From NCBI GenBank assembly GCA_900546145.1, contig URBN01000011.1, positions 1-64,000 on the forward strand: 64,000 nt of DNA, written 5' to 3'. The translations under genes were made by a program, and so were the position numbers. A model generated the notes under the pieces. That model had not been told where the DNA came from and made no database searches. It saw nothing but the letters and a program-made list of their open reading frames with translations. How positions within the stretch are numbered: the stretch's first letter is position 1; each line of letters starts with the position of its first letter. This DNA is from an uncultured Desulfovibrio sp. (GTDB taxonomy: Bacteria; Desulfobacterota; Desulfovibrionia; Desulfovibrionales; Desulfovibrionaceae). Positions 63,931-64,000 of the stretch are shown here, piece after piece.

Positions 63931-64000
63931 ATGAGAAAATTCTGCATCGTCGCTCTCCTCGCCGCGGTTCTCTCCTGCGGCGCAGGCTGCTCCCACTGGA
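63931..64000 (+). CDS. Lipoprotein, N-terminal fragment (runs off right edge)
   Basis: Only 23 codons are visible: a start Met, Arg-Lys, a hydrophobic stretch (FCIVALLAAVLSCGAG) and a Cys-Ser that fits a lipobox (G-A-G-C), so a signal peptidase II substrate is likely. GGAG lies 13 bases before ATG 63931. The function cannot be judged. It starts 87 bases after the secreted protein gene. Confidence 0.55.
   Translation, partial: MRKFCIVALLAAVLSCGAGCSHW

Overview
The window is about 64 kb of gene-dense bacterial chromosome of moderately high GC. Gene content and order suggest a Desulfovibrionaceae-type deltaproteobacterium (Desulfovibrio, Bilophila or Mailhella-like). The reasons are a complete mraZ-to-ftsZ cell-wall cluster ending in a small CxxC protein, split glyQ/glyS, a cluster of IscA/HesB-like proteins one of which reads through UGA as selenocysteine, and large phosphoenolpyruvate-synthase-like proteins beside a two-component system. 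This assignment is inference from gene families; no 16S gene is present.

Layout. 1-5.2 kb (minus): an N-degron module clpS-clpA-aat (aat runs off the left edge), a CYTH-domain protein and radA. 5.3-5.8 kb: tRNA-Arg(ACG) and rpsT, each with a recognisable promoter. 5.9-15.4 kb (minus): an apparent operon mfd, SurA-like isomerase, rodZ-like, recO, glyQ, glyS. 15.4-16.7 kb (minus): three tandem IscA/HesB-like genes; the first transcribed has an in-frame UGA at the Fe-S ligand Cys position and a candidate bacterial SECIS hairpin. 17.0-20.2 kb: pyrR (+), an MprF-type flippase without synthase domain (-), greA (-). 20.6-28.6 kb (+): AI-2E/PerM transporter, a short D,D-carboxypeptidase, tatA, a tandem-ACT protein, groES-groEL, a KefB-type antiporter. 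28.7 kb: tRNA-Val(TAC). 28.8-36.3 kb (minus): a four-gene unit in which a catalytically degenerate PEP-synthase-like protein, a membrane histidine kinase, a stand-alone receiver and an intact-looking PEP-synthase-like protein follow one another. 36.6-55.3 kb (minus): the dcw cluster mraZ-rsmH-ftsL-ftsI-murE-murF-mraY-murD-ftsW-murG-murC-murB-ftsQ-ftsA-ftsZ plus a CxxC small protein. 55.8-64 kb (+): pyk, argG, carB-carA (reversed from the usual order), a secreted protein of unknown function and the start of a lipoprotein gene.

How it fits together. Most of the window is housekeeping: peptidoglycan precursor synthesis and septation, protein folding and quality control, transcription-coupled repair, translation, and arginine/pyrimidine precursor supply (carAB, argG, pyrR). 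The dcw promoter carries 10-bp-phased GTGGGA boxes expected for MraZ autoregulation. A similar phased array lies on the other strand in the divergent region toward pyk.

The two parts most worth attention are the selenocysteine IscA/HesB gene with its two Cys paralogs (15.5-16.7 kb), and the PEP-synthase-like/pseudoenzyme pair bracketing a two-component system (28.8-36.3 kb). Both large proteins there share a C-terminal region of about 270-300 residues that I do not recognise, in the place where PEP synthase has its PEP/pyruvate-binding barrel.
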